Below, in pieces: positions 37,919-47,518 of a DNA stretch of 57,342 nt (the stretch's first letter is position 1; every line of letters starts with the position of its first letter). The stretch is from JANNVZ01 sp031418455 (GTDB lineage: Bacteria; Bacteroidota; Bacteroidia; Flavobacteriales_D; Sanyastnellaceae): positions 1 through 57,342 of the forward strand of contig JANOXJ010000173.1 of the NCBI GenBank assembly GCA_031418455.1, read 5' to 3'. A program made the translations under genes and the position numbers. The notes beneath the pieces are model-generated. The model ran no database searches and was not told where the DNA came from. It saw only the letters and a list, made by a program, of their open reading frames with translations.

Positions 37919-39103
37919 ATGAAAAAAGTTTACACATTTATTCTTTCAATTATCTCTCTTACAGCCGCTAATGCTCAAAATGCGAATGCAGTAGTTTTTT
38001 CTGAACTTGGTGAAAAATTCACTTTGTACATAAACAGCGTGCAGATAAATGCTACCCCACTGGCCAATGTAAAGGCCACCGGACTTAGTGGCGAATTCTG
38101 CCAGGCACGCATTGATTTTGAAGATGCTTCTAAAGCCGACTTTGCAGAAAATAACTTTAGACTTACACAAGGTATAGAGGTAACCTACATGGTAAAATTG
38201 AATAAAAAAGGTGCTTACGTATTACGTTTTGCAGGCGAAGCAGCTATTACAAACACTTCTGCAGTGGCTACAGGCGCCAATAAAATAGAAGACAATGTGA
38301 AGAAAATAGCTGTGGTGGACGACAATGTAGCAGTGCCAGTAGAAACGGAAATAAAAACTACAACTACCAACACCACTGCTGCCCCAAAGGTGGACAACAA
38401 AGTAACTGTGGTAGAAACTACAACTACCACCACCAATACCAAACCTACTCCTGCCAAGACAGGAGAAAAGGTGAACATGGGCATAAACGTGGGTGGAATA
38501 AATATGGGTGTAAATGTGAACGTGGAAGAAACAGGTGATGATGTAAATATGGATATGGGTATGGATGTGCAGGAAAACACGAAAGTGACTACCACCACCA
38601 CCACTACTAAAACAACTACCAATGGAACTACTACGGGAACCACAGCTACCAGCACTAGCACAGGTACTAAACCTGCTGTAACAACCACCACTACTACTAC
38701 CAAACCAGCAGTAACGGGCGGCAAGCCTGCTCTACCTACCACCAAACCACCGGTGGCAGTGCCAGACAACAAACCAGTTGAAGTAATTGTGGTAGAAAAA
38801 ACAGGCGGTTGTGCCAATGTAATGAACGATGCAACTTTTGCCTCTGCCAAGAAAAACATAAGCGGCAAAGGTTTTGAAGACACCAAATTGAGTACCGCTA
38901 AAAGCATAGCCAAGGTAAACTGCATGTCAGCCGCTCAGATAAAAGAGGTATGCGGAATATTTGGTTTTGAAGAAAGCAAATTGGAATTTGCCAAATACTG
39001 CTACGACTATTGCTATGATCAAAACAATTATTTCATAGTGAACGAGGCATTTAATTTTTCAGATAGCACTGATGAGTTGAATAAATACATCGAATCAAAA
39101 TAA
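37919..39103 (+). CDS. DUF4476-domain secreted protein with Thr-rich linker
   Basis: 394 residues: signal peptide (1-19, cleavage NAQ), a beta-rich N-terminal domain (~25-110), then a long low-complexity linker (~135-285). The linker is mainly Thr, Val, Pro and Lys with a Met/Asn/Gly section (NMGINVGGINMGVNVNV...MDMGMDV). The C-terminal ~95 residues are DUF4476: CANVMNDATFASAKKNIS, CMSAAQIKEVCGIFGFEESKL and the end YFIVNEAFNFSDSTDEL. Function of DUF4476 is not known. It begins a rightward run of envelope genes (CsgG-like, two LPP20-like), the next starting 92 bp downstream. Confidence 0.88.
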   Translation: MKKVYTFILSIISLTAANAQNANAVVFSELGEKFTLYINSVQINATPLANVKATGLSGEFCQARIDFEDASKADFAENNFRLTQGIEVTYMVKLNKKGAYVLRFAGEAAITNTSAVATGANKIEDNVKKIAVVDDNVAVPVETEIKTTTTNTTAAPKVDNKVTVVETTTTTTNTKPTPAKTGEKVNMGINVGGINMGVNVNVEETGDDVNMDMGMDVQENTKVTTTTTTTKTTTNGTTTGTTATSTSTGTKPAVTTTTTTTKPAVTGGKPALPTTKPPVAVPDNKPVEVIVVEKTGGCANVMNDATFASAKKNISGKGFEDTKLSTAKSIAKVNCMSAAQIKEVCGIFGFEESKLEFAKYCYDYCYDQNNYFIVNEAFNFSDSTDELNKYIESK

Positions 39104-39195
39104 AAGATACCCCAGTGCGCATTGTGCAAAGTTCATTTTGCAAAATGCGCCACACGAGGGGCTCAAAAAAAATATCACCATTAATTCTTAGAATT

Positions 39196-40575
39196 ATGTC
39201 ACGCTCTTTACGCTCCATAACTATCCTGCTTTTTGCAGTGCTTAGTCTGGCTGCATGCCAGAGTAGCAAGCACTATGCAAAGTTGGGTGCTAAGCAGGAA
39301 GAAGCTGGCCTTATGCACGAAGCCGCAGGGAGCTACTATATAGCCCTCCAAAAAAAACGTACCAACCTGGATGCACAGATTGGTATGAAAAAGAATGGCC
39401 AATTAGTGCTTGGTGAAATGCTGGGTGAATTTGCCAAACAAAAAAACTTTGGTACCAACCGCTCCGCAGTAGATGCTTACCATGCAGCACGCGACTACCG
39501 CGATAAGATAAAAGCGGTAGGCATACAATTGCAAATAGCAGACTTTTATGAGTCTGATTATATCATATCCAAAAGTGCTTTACTTACGGAATTGTATGAG
39601 TCAGGCACCACGCTTTTGGAAGAACAAAAATATGCTGATGCTGAAGCTAAGTTTAATGAAATACGAGCACTAGACCCAAACTATAAGGATACAAAAGAAC
39701 TGGGTGATATAGCATATTTAGAACCATTGTACGTGCAAGCTTCAGGTGATATGGACATAGCCCACTACCGCGCTGCGCACGCCAACTTTGACAAAATAGT
39801 AAAACGTAAGCCTACCTATAAAGATGCGGCCATGCTTGCTAAAAAGTGTATAGAGCTTGGCACGTATACCATAGCGCTTTTACCTTTTGAAAATGCGAGT
39901 GGCTCTGCCGGACTAGACTCTAAACTTACTGCCTACACCCTTGAGGCAATGACGAGTATAGACGATCCATTTTTGCGCGTGGTAGACCGTGAGCATACCC
40001 AAGCAATATTAGAGGAGCAAAAACTGCAACTAAGTGGTGTAATAGATGAGAACACTGCTGTAACCGTAGGTGAACTGGTGGGTGCACAAGCACTGCTTAC
40101 AGGCACCGTACTTAGCTTTACTGAGCGAAAAGGAACCCTGCGCAGCAAACAGCGCGAAGGTTATATTGAATACCAGGAAAAGGTATTGAATAAGACTGAC
40201 AACAAATACTATATGCAAACCAAGTACAAACCAACTATGTATACCGAATATTACAATAGCAACTCGTGCACGGTGAGCTTTCAGTACAAGCTTATTTCGC
40301 TTAAAACAGGTGAGATAATAAAAACTGAAATAATAGAAAAAATAATTACAGATGAAGTGCTTTACGGAAAATACGATGGCGATTTTACCAAACTATATCC
40401 GGCCGGACAAAATTCGGTTAACTTAAACTCCAATGATAGAAGAGCCTTGCAAGGGCTTATGAATGGACGACAAGATTTGCGCAATACCACAGAGTTGAAC
40501 AACGAATTGTTTAATGCTATTACCAAACAAATGTCTGGTCAAATAGCACAATTGGTAGTAGGCTTGGTACAATAA
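39196..40575 (+). CDS. CsgG/LpoB-like lipoprotein with TPR-like N-terminus
   Basis: 459 residues from ATG 39196 (MSRSLRSITILL), where the lipobox LAAC is near residue 20; a 27-codon longer frame lacks a signal. Residues ~25-215 hold TPR-like helices (EEQKYADAEAKFNEIRALDPNYKD). A CsgG-type domain follows from ~220 (IALLPFENASGSAG, FLRVVDREHTQAILEEQKL, TAVTVGELVGAQALLTGTVL). CsgG is an outer membrane secretion pore for curli, but the wider family includes periplasmic regulators such as LpoB. No curli genes are near, so I favour a structural or regulatory role. It is 5 bp upstream of the LPP20-like gene. Confidence 0.87.
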   Translation: MSRSLRSITILLFAVLSLAACQSSKHYAKLGAKQEEAGLMHEAAGSYYIALQKKRTNLDAQIGMKKNGQLVLGEMLGEFAKQKNFGTNRSAVDAYHAARDYRDKIKAVGIQLQIADFYESDYIISKSALLTELYESGTTLLEEQKYADAEAKFNEIRALDPNYKDTKELGDIAYLEPLYVQASGDMDIAHYRAAHANFDKIVKRKPTYKDAAMLAKKCIELGTYTIALLPFENASGSAGLDSKLTAYTLEAMTSIDDPFLRVVDREHTQAILEEQKLQLSGVIDENTAVTVGELVGAQALLTGTVLSFTERKGTLRSKQREGYIEYQEKVLNKTDNKYYMQTKYKPTMYTEYYNSNSCTVSFQYKLISLKTGEIIKTEIIEKIITDEVLYGKYDGDFTKLYPAGQNSVNLNSNDRRALQGLMNGRQDLRNTTELNNELFNAITKQMSGQIAQLVVGLVQ

Positions 40576-40580
40576 AAAAA

Positions 40581-42017
40581 ATGAAAACAACAAACCACAT
40601 AGGTAAAAACAATTGGCGAATTGCAACATTATTCGCGTTGTTTTTGGTGCTGTTTTCATCACAATCTTTTACCGGATGCAAAACCGGAAAAAACACCACC
40701 ACAGGTGAAAAGGAAGTGAAGAAACCGGAAGCCGCACCAGAATGGGTAGGCGCCAGACCTCATAATGGTGCCTTCTATATAGGTTTAGGCACGTGCAGTA
40801 AAACTACGCAGCCACTAGACTATCAAACCATTGCTAAAAAGAATGCATTGAATGATTTAGCTTCGGAAATAAGCGTGCGAGTGCAAGGTCATACCTTCTT
40901 AAACTCCTTAGAAGTAAACAAAAATTTTAGCGAAGAATTCATTTCTACCATATCTACCACCACCGATGAGAGAATAGAAAACTATGAAATAGCCGGACAA
41001 TGGGAAAATGAAAAAGAGTATTGGGTGTACTACCGCCTTAGCAAAGCAGAATACCAGCGACATAAAGCGGAAAAGAAAAACATGGCTTTGAGTCAGGCGC
41101 ATGACTACTACATAAAAGGGAAAGATGCTGAATCTTTGGCCAACATACCTGCTGCATTTGATTTATACATGCACGGCCTATTTGCCATGAAAGAATACTG
41201 GGATGAAGTAAATGAATACAACAATACTGATACCTCTAAAATTTATTTAGATAACGAGATATACAGCAGCATGCAGCGTATAGCGGGCAGCCTTATTTTA
41301 AAACCAGCTGTTGCCAAAATCATTTTGTCATCGGACAATGCGTATAATACTAACGCTAATGTGCTAGTGGAATATAATGGAAAACAAGTGCGCGGAATTA
41401 CGGTGGTGAGCAACTATATACGTCCACGCTACATGAAACCACGCTACAACCTGACTGACCAAACAGGAAGCATAACAGTGAATGTAAGCGATGTAAGCAC
41501 CACTGAAAAAAACAATAATTTAGACTTGAGTATTGACTTGTACCCCCTTTTATCACAAGATTTAGACATTACAATACAAAAGGGACTTATAAAAACTATG
41601 CGCACTGATACCAAGCAAGTGCCCATAGAATTGGTTACTCCAAGCTTTTTTATTACAAGTACCGAAAAATCTTATGGCAACGTGGCTACTAGCAGTGTAC
41701 TAGGTAGTTCCATGAATGCAGCTCTGGTAAACAAAGGCATGCGTATTTCGCCAAGCAACAAGGAAACAAATTATATAGTAACCATAAATAGCAACACCTC
41801 GCAGGGCGGTACCTCGCAAGGATTTACAGTGGCTTTTCTTGAACTTAGTGTAATAGTGACCAACACTAAAAATGGAGAAACAGTTTATCAGGAATCGTTA
41901 ACCGGCATAAAAGGTTTGCAATTAAATGCGGACGCAGCCAACATAGAGGCCTATAAAAAAGGGAAGGAAAAAATAGAAACTCAAATAGCAAAAGCCCTAT
42001 TGGACGCTATTTTGTAG
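40581..42017 (+). CDS. LPP20-like lipoprotein
   Basis: 478 residues with a lipoprotein signal (lipobox TGCKT near residue 33). Residues ~50-155 match LPP20/FlgP-type domains (PEWVGARPHNGAFYIGLGTCSK, AKKNALNDLASEISV, ENYEIAGQWENEKEYWVYYRLSK). The remainder is unrecognised and beta-rich, with Ser/Thr stretches. It lies 5 bp after the CsgG-like gene, so the two should be translated together. LPP20 relatives accompany FlgO/FlgT in Vibrio flagella and LpoB-like operons elsewhere, supporting an envelope complex. Confidence 0.82.
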   Translation: MKTTNHIGKNNWRIATLFALFLVLFSSQSFTGCKTGKNTTTGEKEVKKPEAAPEWVGARPHNGAFYIGLGTCSKTTQPLDYQTIAKKNALNDLASEISVRVQGHTFLNSLEVNKNFSEEFISTISTTTDERIENYEIAGQWENEKEYWVYYRLSKAEYQRHKAEKKNMALSQAHDYYIKGKDAESLANIPAAFDLYMHGLFAMKEYWDEVNEYNNTDTSKIYLDNEIYSSMQRIAGSLILKPAVAKIILSSDNAYNTNANVLVEYNGKQVRGITVVSNYIRPRYMKPRYNLTDQTGSITVNVSDVSTTEKNNNLDLSIDLYPLLSQDLDITIQKGLIKTMRTDTKQVPIELVTPSFFITSTEKSYGNVATSSVLGSSMNAALVNKGMRISPSNKETNYIVTINSNTSQGGTSQGFTVAFLELSVIVTNTKNGETVYQESLTGIKGLQLNADAANIEAYKKGKEKIETQIAKALLDAIL

Positions 42018-42128
42018 ATTTGGCACGATTGTGGAATTCCATCCATTATCTGTGTTTAGAACAACAAGAACAAATAATGATTTTTAACATAGACAACACA
42101 CAAATTTTTAATTTTTAAAACACACGTT

Positions 42129-42716
42129 ATGAAAACCAGACACTTTACACTAGTTATTCTAGTAGCTGCCATAACACTTTTTGGCACAGCTTGTAAAAAG
42201 AAAAAAAGAGCTCAGGAAACTCCAAAACCAAAAGGAGAAGTATTGATAAATGAATACTGCACCGGAGCTGCCTTCATGAGCACTAAAGATGCTTTCCGTG
42301 CCTCAGCCACTGGCGAAAGCTCTGACCGTGAGACGGCTAAGAAAAAAGCATTTAGCAATGCACAAGGTGAGCTAGCTAAAATAATTAGCTCTACCATGAA
42401 AATAGTGGGCGACAACTATGTAAACTCTACTGAGTTTAACAACAAAGAAGAGGTTACTGAAACCTTCCAGGAAATGGCTCGCACACTTGTAGACCAGGAA
42501 ATACGTGGTGCTGCGCCTATCTGCGACAACCTTACTCAGAAAGAAGATGGTAACTATGTTAGCTACATATGCTTAGAGTTGTCTGGTCAGAAAATATCTG
42601 ATGCATACAATCAAAGCCTTTCTAGAGACGAAAAGTTGAAAGCAGATTACAACTACGAAAAGTTTAAAGAAACTTTCGATAAAGAGATGCAAAAATTTGA
42701 AGAAGGTCGCAAGTAA
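42129..42716 (+). CDS. Second LPP20-like lipoprotein
   Basis: 195 residues, lipoprotein signal with lipobox GTAC near residue 22 followed by a Lys cluster. A compact LPP20-type core is visible (FRASATGESSDRETAKKKAFSNAQGELAKIIS, near residues 57-90; then TFQEMARTLVDQEIRGA and YVSYICLEL). The C-terminal end is charged and helical (EKFKETFDKEMQKFEEG). It is 111 bp after its neighbour, with a possible -7 box TAGATTTG at 42015-42022 inside the upstream gene's stop. A terminator follows. Confidence 0.82.
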   Translation: MKTRHFTLVILVAAITLFGTACKKKKRAQETPKPKGEVLINEYCTGAAFMSTKDAFRASATGESSDRETAKKKAFSNAQGELAKIISSTMKIVGDNYVNSTEFNNKEEVTETFQEMARTLVDQEIRGAAPICDNLTQKEDGNYVSYICLELSGQKISDAYNQSLSRDEKLKADYNYEKFKETFDKEMQKFEEGRK

Positions 42717-42735
42717 TTCTTCCAAATGAATAAAT

Positions 42736-42774
42736 AAAAAAACCCGCTTGAATATTCAAGCGGTTTTTTTTTTG
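42736..42774. terminator. Bidirectional intrinsic terminator
   Basis: A perfect palindrome CCGCTTGAATATTCAAGCGG (42744-42763) preceded by A and followed by a run of T. It closes the lipoprotein operon (+) and the TPR-like gene (-). Confidence 0.9.
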
Positions 42775-42788
42775 CTCTAAATTTTTAT

Positions 42789-44327
42789 TTATGCTGCCAG
42801 CAATTCTCTGTATTTCTTATCGCCCAATTTGCTTTTTGCCCAAGCTAAAAAATCGAAGTATTCAAATACAGTATGCTCAAACTCATCGGTGCGAAGCTCT
42901 TGTAGTGATTGTATAAGCATTTGGTACAATTGCTCGTCTGCCTTGCTTTGGCGCTTTTTCAATATTTCATTTACAAAATCGAGCATCACATTTTCAAAGC
43001 GGTACACCTTGTTACGCGTTTCTAAAAAGCGCTGAGTGCTGCGCAGTGCATAAGGCAGCAAATCTTTATTGCCCAGCTCCAGGTGAATAACCAAATTAAG
43101 TATTTGAGCCATGCAGTGTATGTCGCGCGTTTTATCTATCTCAACATTGTTTAATAATTTGTTTATCCACTTAAGTGCCTCGTGGTAGCGCTCCAGCCCA
43201 AAGTGAATTACAGCAATATTGAAATAGAAATGTGCCTTGCGAACAGAACTTATTTTGCCATCGTATTTGCGCAATCCTTCTTCTATGCCGGGTATTAATT
43301 CTAGGCCATTTTCAAAATCACCGCTTTGTGCGTACAAAGTAAGTTCAGTGCTTTTGCTGAGTGTAAACAATCGAATGTCCAGGTCCTCGTTCTTTTGCAA
43401 TTCCAATTTTTTAGGGAGTTGGCGCAGCTTCTCCACATTCTTTAAAGCCTCTGCCCACTTGCCCAGGCGCATGCCTACATATATGGCATTGGTAAGCACA
43501 CTTATATATATGTTAGGTTCTTCGCTAAACAAGTGTGGCTTCTTGTCTATCAATTTCAAATTGTTGGATATATGCAAATAACAATCTGCATAATTGCCCA
43601 ACGAAAATTGATACGCGCTCTGAATATGATTGAGCAAATACGTATTTTCTGTGCTCGTTTGCTTGCCCTCCATACGTCCGGCTGCTTCGTCTATTATGGC
43701 TTTCAGCTCATTCAATTCTGCGGTATTGCGCACTTTGCCTTGCTGGTAGAGTTGGGTAAAAATTTTACTCTTTACATACCACAACTCATTAAAGCTTTGC
43801 AAAGTCTGAAGCAAATCCCTATCTGATTTTAAAATTTTTTCCAGTGCTTTATCACTTTCAAGTTCTTCATAATTGTCCTTTTCTAAAATGCGTTTTTCCC
43901 ATTTAGCTATATCGGCCAGAATGGTTAGTTTCTCATACTTTTCAGCCACTTTGCGGGCACTTTGCAGCTGTTTTAAACTTTGGTCATAGAGCGATTTGTG
44001 ATAGAGTATTTCCACCCCATGCAACTGTCGCTGTAATTGCGCTTCCACGCTGCTGTTGCTATGAAATGCATCTAAACTTTTGAGTATAGCTGCATATAAT
44101 CTGTTTTTAGAAATAGAAAATCTATTGATGAAAGTCTTGTCCTTGAATTTCTTCAGCAACTTTTCCTCATTGTATTCCTCTTGCTTATCTATAGCATCAA
44201 AAAGGATGAGGTAGTTATTGTTCTCCCCTATCACATGGCGCGATGAGAAGACCTTGAAATAACGTTTTTCGGGCTTGGAAAGACTCTTAATGAGTCGGTG
44301 CAAGTTATCGGATACTACATTGCTCAT
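42789..44327 (-). CDS. Cytoplasmic TPR-like helical protein of unknown function
   Basis: 512 residues, no signal peptide or membrane segment. It is almost entirely alpha-helical with TPR-like pairs (e.g. SLGNYADCYLHISNNLKLI, GMRLGKWAEALKNVEKL, HFGLERYHEALKWINKLL). The N-terminus holds a distinctive LSKPEKRYFKVFSSRH motif. I do not recognise a named family. The shape suggests a protein scaffold. It is divergent from porZ across a 501-bp hairpin-rich gap and is convergent with the LPP20-like gene. Confidence 0.8.
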   Translation of the reverse strand: MSNVVSDNLHRLIKSLSKPEKRYFKVFSSRHVIGENNNYLILFDAIDKQEEYNEEKLLKKFKDKTFINRFSISKNRLYAAILKSLDAFHSNSSVEAQLQRQLHGVEILYHKSLYDQSLKQLQSARKVAEKYEKLTILADIAKWEKRILEKDNYEELESDKALEKILKSDRDLLQTLQSFNELWYVKSKIFTQLYQQGKVRNTAELNELKAIIDEAAGRMEGKQTSTENTYLLNHIQSAYQFSLGNYADCYLHISNNLKLIDKKPHLFSEEPNIYISVLTNAIYVGMRLGKWAEALKNVEKLRQLPKKLELQKNEDLDIRLFTLSKSTELTLYAQSGDFENGLELIPGIEEGLRKYDGKISSVRKAHFYFNIAVIHFGLERYHEALKWINKLLNNVEIDKTRDIHCMAQILNLVIHLELGNKDLLPYALRSTQRFLETRNKVYRFENVMLDFVNEILKKRQSKADEQLYQMLIQSLQELRTDEFEHTVFEYFDFLAWAKSKLGDKKYRELLAA

Positions 44328-44583
44328 AGTGGGTTAAGTTTTAATGTTCAACAGGTTTAGAACTGATATTGATATATCGAAAATCCAGCAGAATTACCAT
44401 TCATAATTTGATAATGAACCAACGGTGTCACTTTTAGGTTATTCGGTCAATTATCTATTGTTTTCGGAAAATGCCATTTCCTGTTGAATGCAACAACTCC
44501 CAAATGACGCTTCAAAAAGCTTATGCAGAGTGCATAGCGCTGAGAAAACAGCTTGAAACAATGGTGTTTCAATAAACCCAGAT

Positions 44584-44610
44584 TATGTAATTGAAAATTT
44601 CAATTGCATA
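44584..44610. repeat. Inverted repeat, 13-bp stem
   Basis: TATGTAATTGAAA pairs with TTTCAATTGCATA around a single A, with one G-T wobble. No T run follows, so it is not a usual terminator. Confidence 0.75.
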
Positions 44611-44683
44611 AACGATTGATAAAGTCAACCATTTGGGCTGCATTTCATTGCGCCAAAATTGTGATTTTCCAAATCGGGATTAA

Positions 44684-44738
44684 CCCACCTAATGCAAATA
44701 GTTCAGCTCGTTCCGAGCTTCCTATTGCATAATGTGGG
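44684..44738. repeat. Long imperfect hairpin upstream of porZ
   Basis: 55 bp with about 20 paired positions: CCCAC/GTGGG, ATGCAA/TTGCAT, TAG/CTA and AGCTCG/CGAGCT around a TTC loop, separated by small internal loops and one bulge. It lies about 90 bp before the porZ ATG and could act as RNA (5' leader) or as a mobile palindromic element. Confidence 0.75.
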
Positions 44739-44828
44739 ATAAAAGAATTATTCCTTTCTTTATTTCACATACCAAATCTACCTTCGCCACGTTATCCACA
44801 CCATACCTCAACCCCATTTAGCCCCAAA

Positions 44829-47186
44829 ATGAAATACGCGTTTTATAGTCTTGTTCTTTTACTCAGTAGTTTCTCTCTTACCCTGCAAGCTCAGTTTAGC
44901 ATAGGCACCTGGCGCGACCACTTGCCCTACGGCCGTTGTATAGATGTATGTGCCATAGGCGATACCGTATTTGCAGCTACACCCTATGCCGTGTTTGAGC
45001 ACACTCCTTCTACTGGCGAAAACTTTAGAATATCCAAAGTAAATTACCTATCGGACACAGGCATATCTGCCATGGAATACGACAGCGGCAGCGGCTTTGT
45101 GGTGGTAGGCTACCAAAATGGCAATGTGGACCTTATAACCTCACAAAGCGGCATTAATATTCCTGACATAAAATTTAGCAGCATCATTGGCGACAAGGCC
45201 ATATATGACATATTCCCTTATGGTAATCGTGTGTATTTGTGCACAGGATTTGGCATAGTGGTAATAGATATGCTAAAACAAGAAGTAAAGGAAACATACT
45301 TTATTGGGCCCAATGGTGGGCCGGTGCGCGTAAATGATTTGGCCATACACAATAATGTAATTTACGCAGTTACCGAAACAGGCATGCTTACTGCCGATGC
45401 CACAAATAATTTTTTAGCCAATTTTCAAAACTGGGATACGTTTACTGACTTACCTGCCAATGACAGTGTGCCAGAGCATATAGAGTTTTATCACGATTCA
45501 TTAATGCTGTGCATACCTCAAATTGATAGAGATATTGTTATTATGAAAAATACAGGAAATAATCAATGGTCAGAATATTTTAATTCAGAAGGTTATTTTA
45601 TAAATGAAATGTGGACAGGCGGTGCATGGTTCACTCTTTCTGGCGGTTATGGTTACCTTGCCTATCAGGATGGTTTCGGACTGGTATATAACGAGGGCAT
45701 TCATTTGGGCAATACCATTTCCATAAACAATGTAATTCAGACAAGCGGCAGTACCATGTGGGCTGCCGACAATTCGCTTGGTTTGCTTAGAAAAGATTTT
45801 GATGGCACACAATACACCATAGCTCCCAAAGGCCCTTCCACAGCCGATAGCAGAAGGATTGGGGCATATAACAATAGCGTCTGGATAGCACACGGTGGTA
45901 TAGATGCCTCGTGGAGCAATAGATCTAGCCAAGTAGATATATCGGGTTATGTAAGCGATGAGTGGCGAGAAATATCTGCCGCTCGCAGCAACTGGCCACA
46001 ATTAAACCAAACAGGCGATATAGGTCTGCGTGATGTAATGGACATAGCTGTAGACCCAATTGATAACAACCATATAATGATTGGCTCGTGGGATGAAGGA
46101 TTAATAAGTGCTTACAATTCAACCCTTACAGGATTTAAACTTAATTCAGATGGTGTGGACAGTATTAACTATGGATTGCCACAACAATCGTTTTGGCCCG
46201 GATGGCGCGGTGTAGCTGGTGTGGCCTATGATGTAAATGGTGTGCTATGGTGTACCAATAGTTTTAGCACTGAGGCCTTGCACGCACTGGAGCGCAACGG
46301 CAATTTTGTTGATTTTAGTTTTGGTACCGCCATAGCCGACAATGATAAAGTGGGCGATGTAATTATTACCGCCAACGGTTATGTATGGGCATGGGTAGCA
46401 GGCAAAGGATTGCTGGTGCTAAATACTAACGGCACACTTACCACTAAGAGTGACGATAATTTTAAACTCCTTACTGATACTGAAGGCGAAGGTGGCTTGC
46501 CCTCGCGCGATGTGCTGTGCATGGAAGAAGATCTGGATGGCGAAGTGTGGGTAGGAACCTCGCAAGGTCTGGGCGTATTCTATAACCCCGATGCTATATT
46601 TAGTAGCGAGGGTTTTGATGCAGAACCTATACTAATAGTGCAGGATGGTAATGTGCAAGAATTGCTAGGCACCGAAACTATTACTTGTATAGAAATAGAT
46701 GGTAGCAACAGAAAATGGATAGGTACACAAAACAGTGGTGTGTTTCTATTTAGCGATGATGGCTTACAACAAGTGTATCATTTTACTGAAGAGAACAGTC
46801 CAATATTTTCTAATACCATATATGACATAGCCATAAACCATAGCAATGGCGAGGTGTTTTTTGCTACCGAAAAAGGTGTGATTGGATTCTTCTCTACTGC
46901 CACCAACTTTGATGCTACTATGAGCAATGTGCGCGTGTTTCCAAATCCTGTAAGGCCGGAATATGAAGGCAACATAACTATAGACGGCTTAGCTTATAAC
47001 ACAAGTGTAAAGGTGACCGACATGCAAGGCAATCTGGTGTTTGAAACAGAGAGTGAAGGTGGCCGCGCAGTGTGGGATGGCAAAAGATTTAATGGTGAAG
47101 ACATTACCTCCGGTGTGTATCTGGTGTATGTAACTACGCCTGATGGCAGTGCCGATGAGGTAAAGCAGGTGACTATTATCCGATAA
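44829..47186 (+). CDS. porZ: PorZ, T9SS surface attachment-complex protein
   Basis: 785 residues with signal peptide (cleavage near LQAQ). The N-terminus IGTWRDHLPYGRCIDV and the repeated propeller blades (FRISKVNYLSDTGISAMEYD, GFVVVGYQNGNVDLI, ~25-690) match PorZ, which has two seven-bladed propellers. The type A sorting domain is at ~697-785 (VRVFPNPVRPEYEGNI, VTDMQGNLVF, ITSGVYLVYVTT). In Porphyromonas, PorZ works with PorU, PorV and PorQ to deliver anionic LPS and attach cargo. No other T9SS core gene is adjacent. It converges with the Mpo1-like gene, 9 bp apart. Confidence 0.93.
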   Translation: MKYAFYSLVLLLSSFSLTLQAQFSIGTWRDHLPYGRCIDVCAIGDTVFAATPYAVFEHTPSTGENFRISKVNYLSDTGISAMEYDSGSGFVVVGYQNGNVDLITSQSGINIPDIKFSSIIGDKAIYDIFPYGNRVYLCTGFGIVVIDMLKQEVKETYFIGPNGGPVRVNDLAIHNNVIYAVTETGMLTADATNNFLANFQNWDTFTDLPANDSVPEHIEFYHDSLMLCIPQIDRDIVIMKNTGNNQWSEYFNSEGYFINEMWTGGAWFTLSGGYGYLAYQDGFGLVYNEGIHLGNTISINNVIQTSGSTMWAADNSLGLLRKDFDGTQYTIAPKGPSTADSRRIGAYNNSVWIAHGGIDASWSNRSSQVDISGYVSDEWREISAARSNWPQLNQTGDIGLRDVMDIAVDPIDNNHIMIGSWDEGLISAYNSTLTGFKLNSDGVDSINYGLPQQSFWPGWRGVAGVAYDVNGVLWCTNSFSTEALHALERNGNFVDFSFGTAIADNDKVGDVIITANGYVWAWVAGKGLLVLNTNGTLTTKSDDNFKLLTDTEGEGGLPSRDVLCMEEDLDGEVWVGTSQGLGVFYNPDAIFSSEGFDAEPILIVQDGNVQELLGTETITCIEIDGSNRKWIGTQNSGVFLFSDDGLQQVYHFTEENSPIFSNTIYDIAINHSNGEVFFATEKGVIGFFSTATNFDATMSNVRVFPNPVRPEYEGNITIDGLAYNTSVKVTDMQGNLVFETESEGGRAVWDGKRFNGEDITSGVYLVYVTTPDGSADEVKQVTIIR

Positions 47187-47195
47187 GAAATAGCA

Positions 47196-47498
47196 TTAGG
47201 CACGGCCATTTATTTTGGCCCACCACCACCTAAGGCCTACAAGTAAAAACCTCCAGTCCTTAAAAAACTCTGGCGCTTTGCCCTCGAACCAGTGCCCAAT
47301 AAATTGGAACACCCAACCAGTTACAAATAATAGTAACCCAATTTTCCATAAGTCAGCTATGAATATGGAGGCTATTAAAAATAGTAACGACACTACAATG
47401 CATGGAATACCTATGGTGTGAAATATGCGGTTAATAGGATTTTGGTGTCCTTTAGAATATTCTTTTATCCACTCACGATACGGTCTGTTTCCCAGCAT
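47196..47498 (-). CDS. Mpo1-like (DUF962) membrane protein
   Basis: 100 residues with two hydrophobic segments (~28-48 and 52-70). The conserved H-x3-P (GHQNPINR) and H-x2-E (GHWFEGKAPE) patterns match the Mpo1/DUF962 family, whose yeast member is an iron-dependent dioxygenase that shortens 2-hydroxy fatty acids. Fatty acid alpha-oxidation is the likely role here, by family only. Confidence 0.88.
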   Translation of the reverse strand: MLGNRPYREWIKEYSKGHQNPINRIFHTIGIPCIVVSLLFLIASIFIADLWKIGLLLFVTGWVFQFIGHWFEGKAPEFFKDWRFLLVGLRWWWAKINGRA

Positions 47499-47518
47499 AC
47501 TATTTTTATTTATTTACT

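Larger units (their letters stand above)
44328..44828. other. Divergent intergenic region rich in hairpins, 501 bp
   Basis: No ORF is seen. At least four hairpins lie within 217 bp: 44522-44536 (TATGCA/TGCATA), 44553-44572 (8 bp), 44584-44610 (13 bp) and the long one at 44684-44738. The density exceeds what I see in other gaps here. Promoters for the TPR-like gene and porZ must also lie in it. Confidence 0.7.

Noticed and set aside
38215..38925. Leftward 236-codon ORF
   Set aside because: Complement of the Thr-rich linker of the DUF4476 protein, giving long Val runs; no independent signal.
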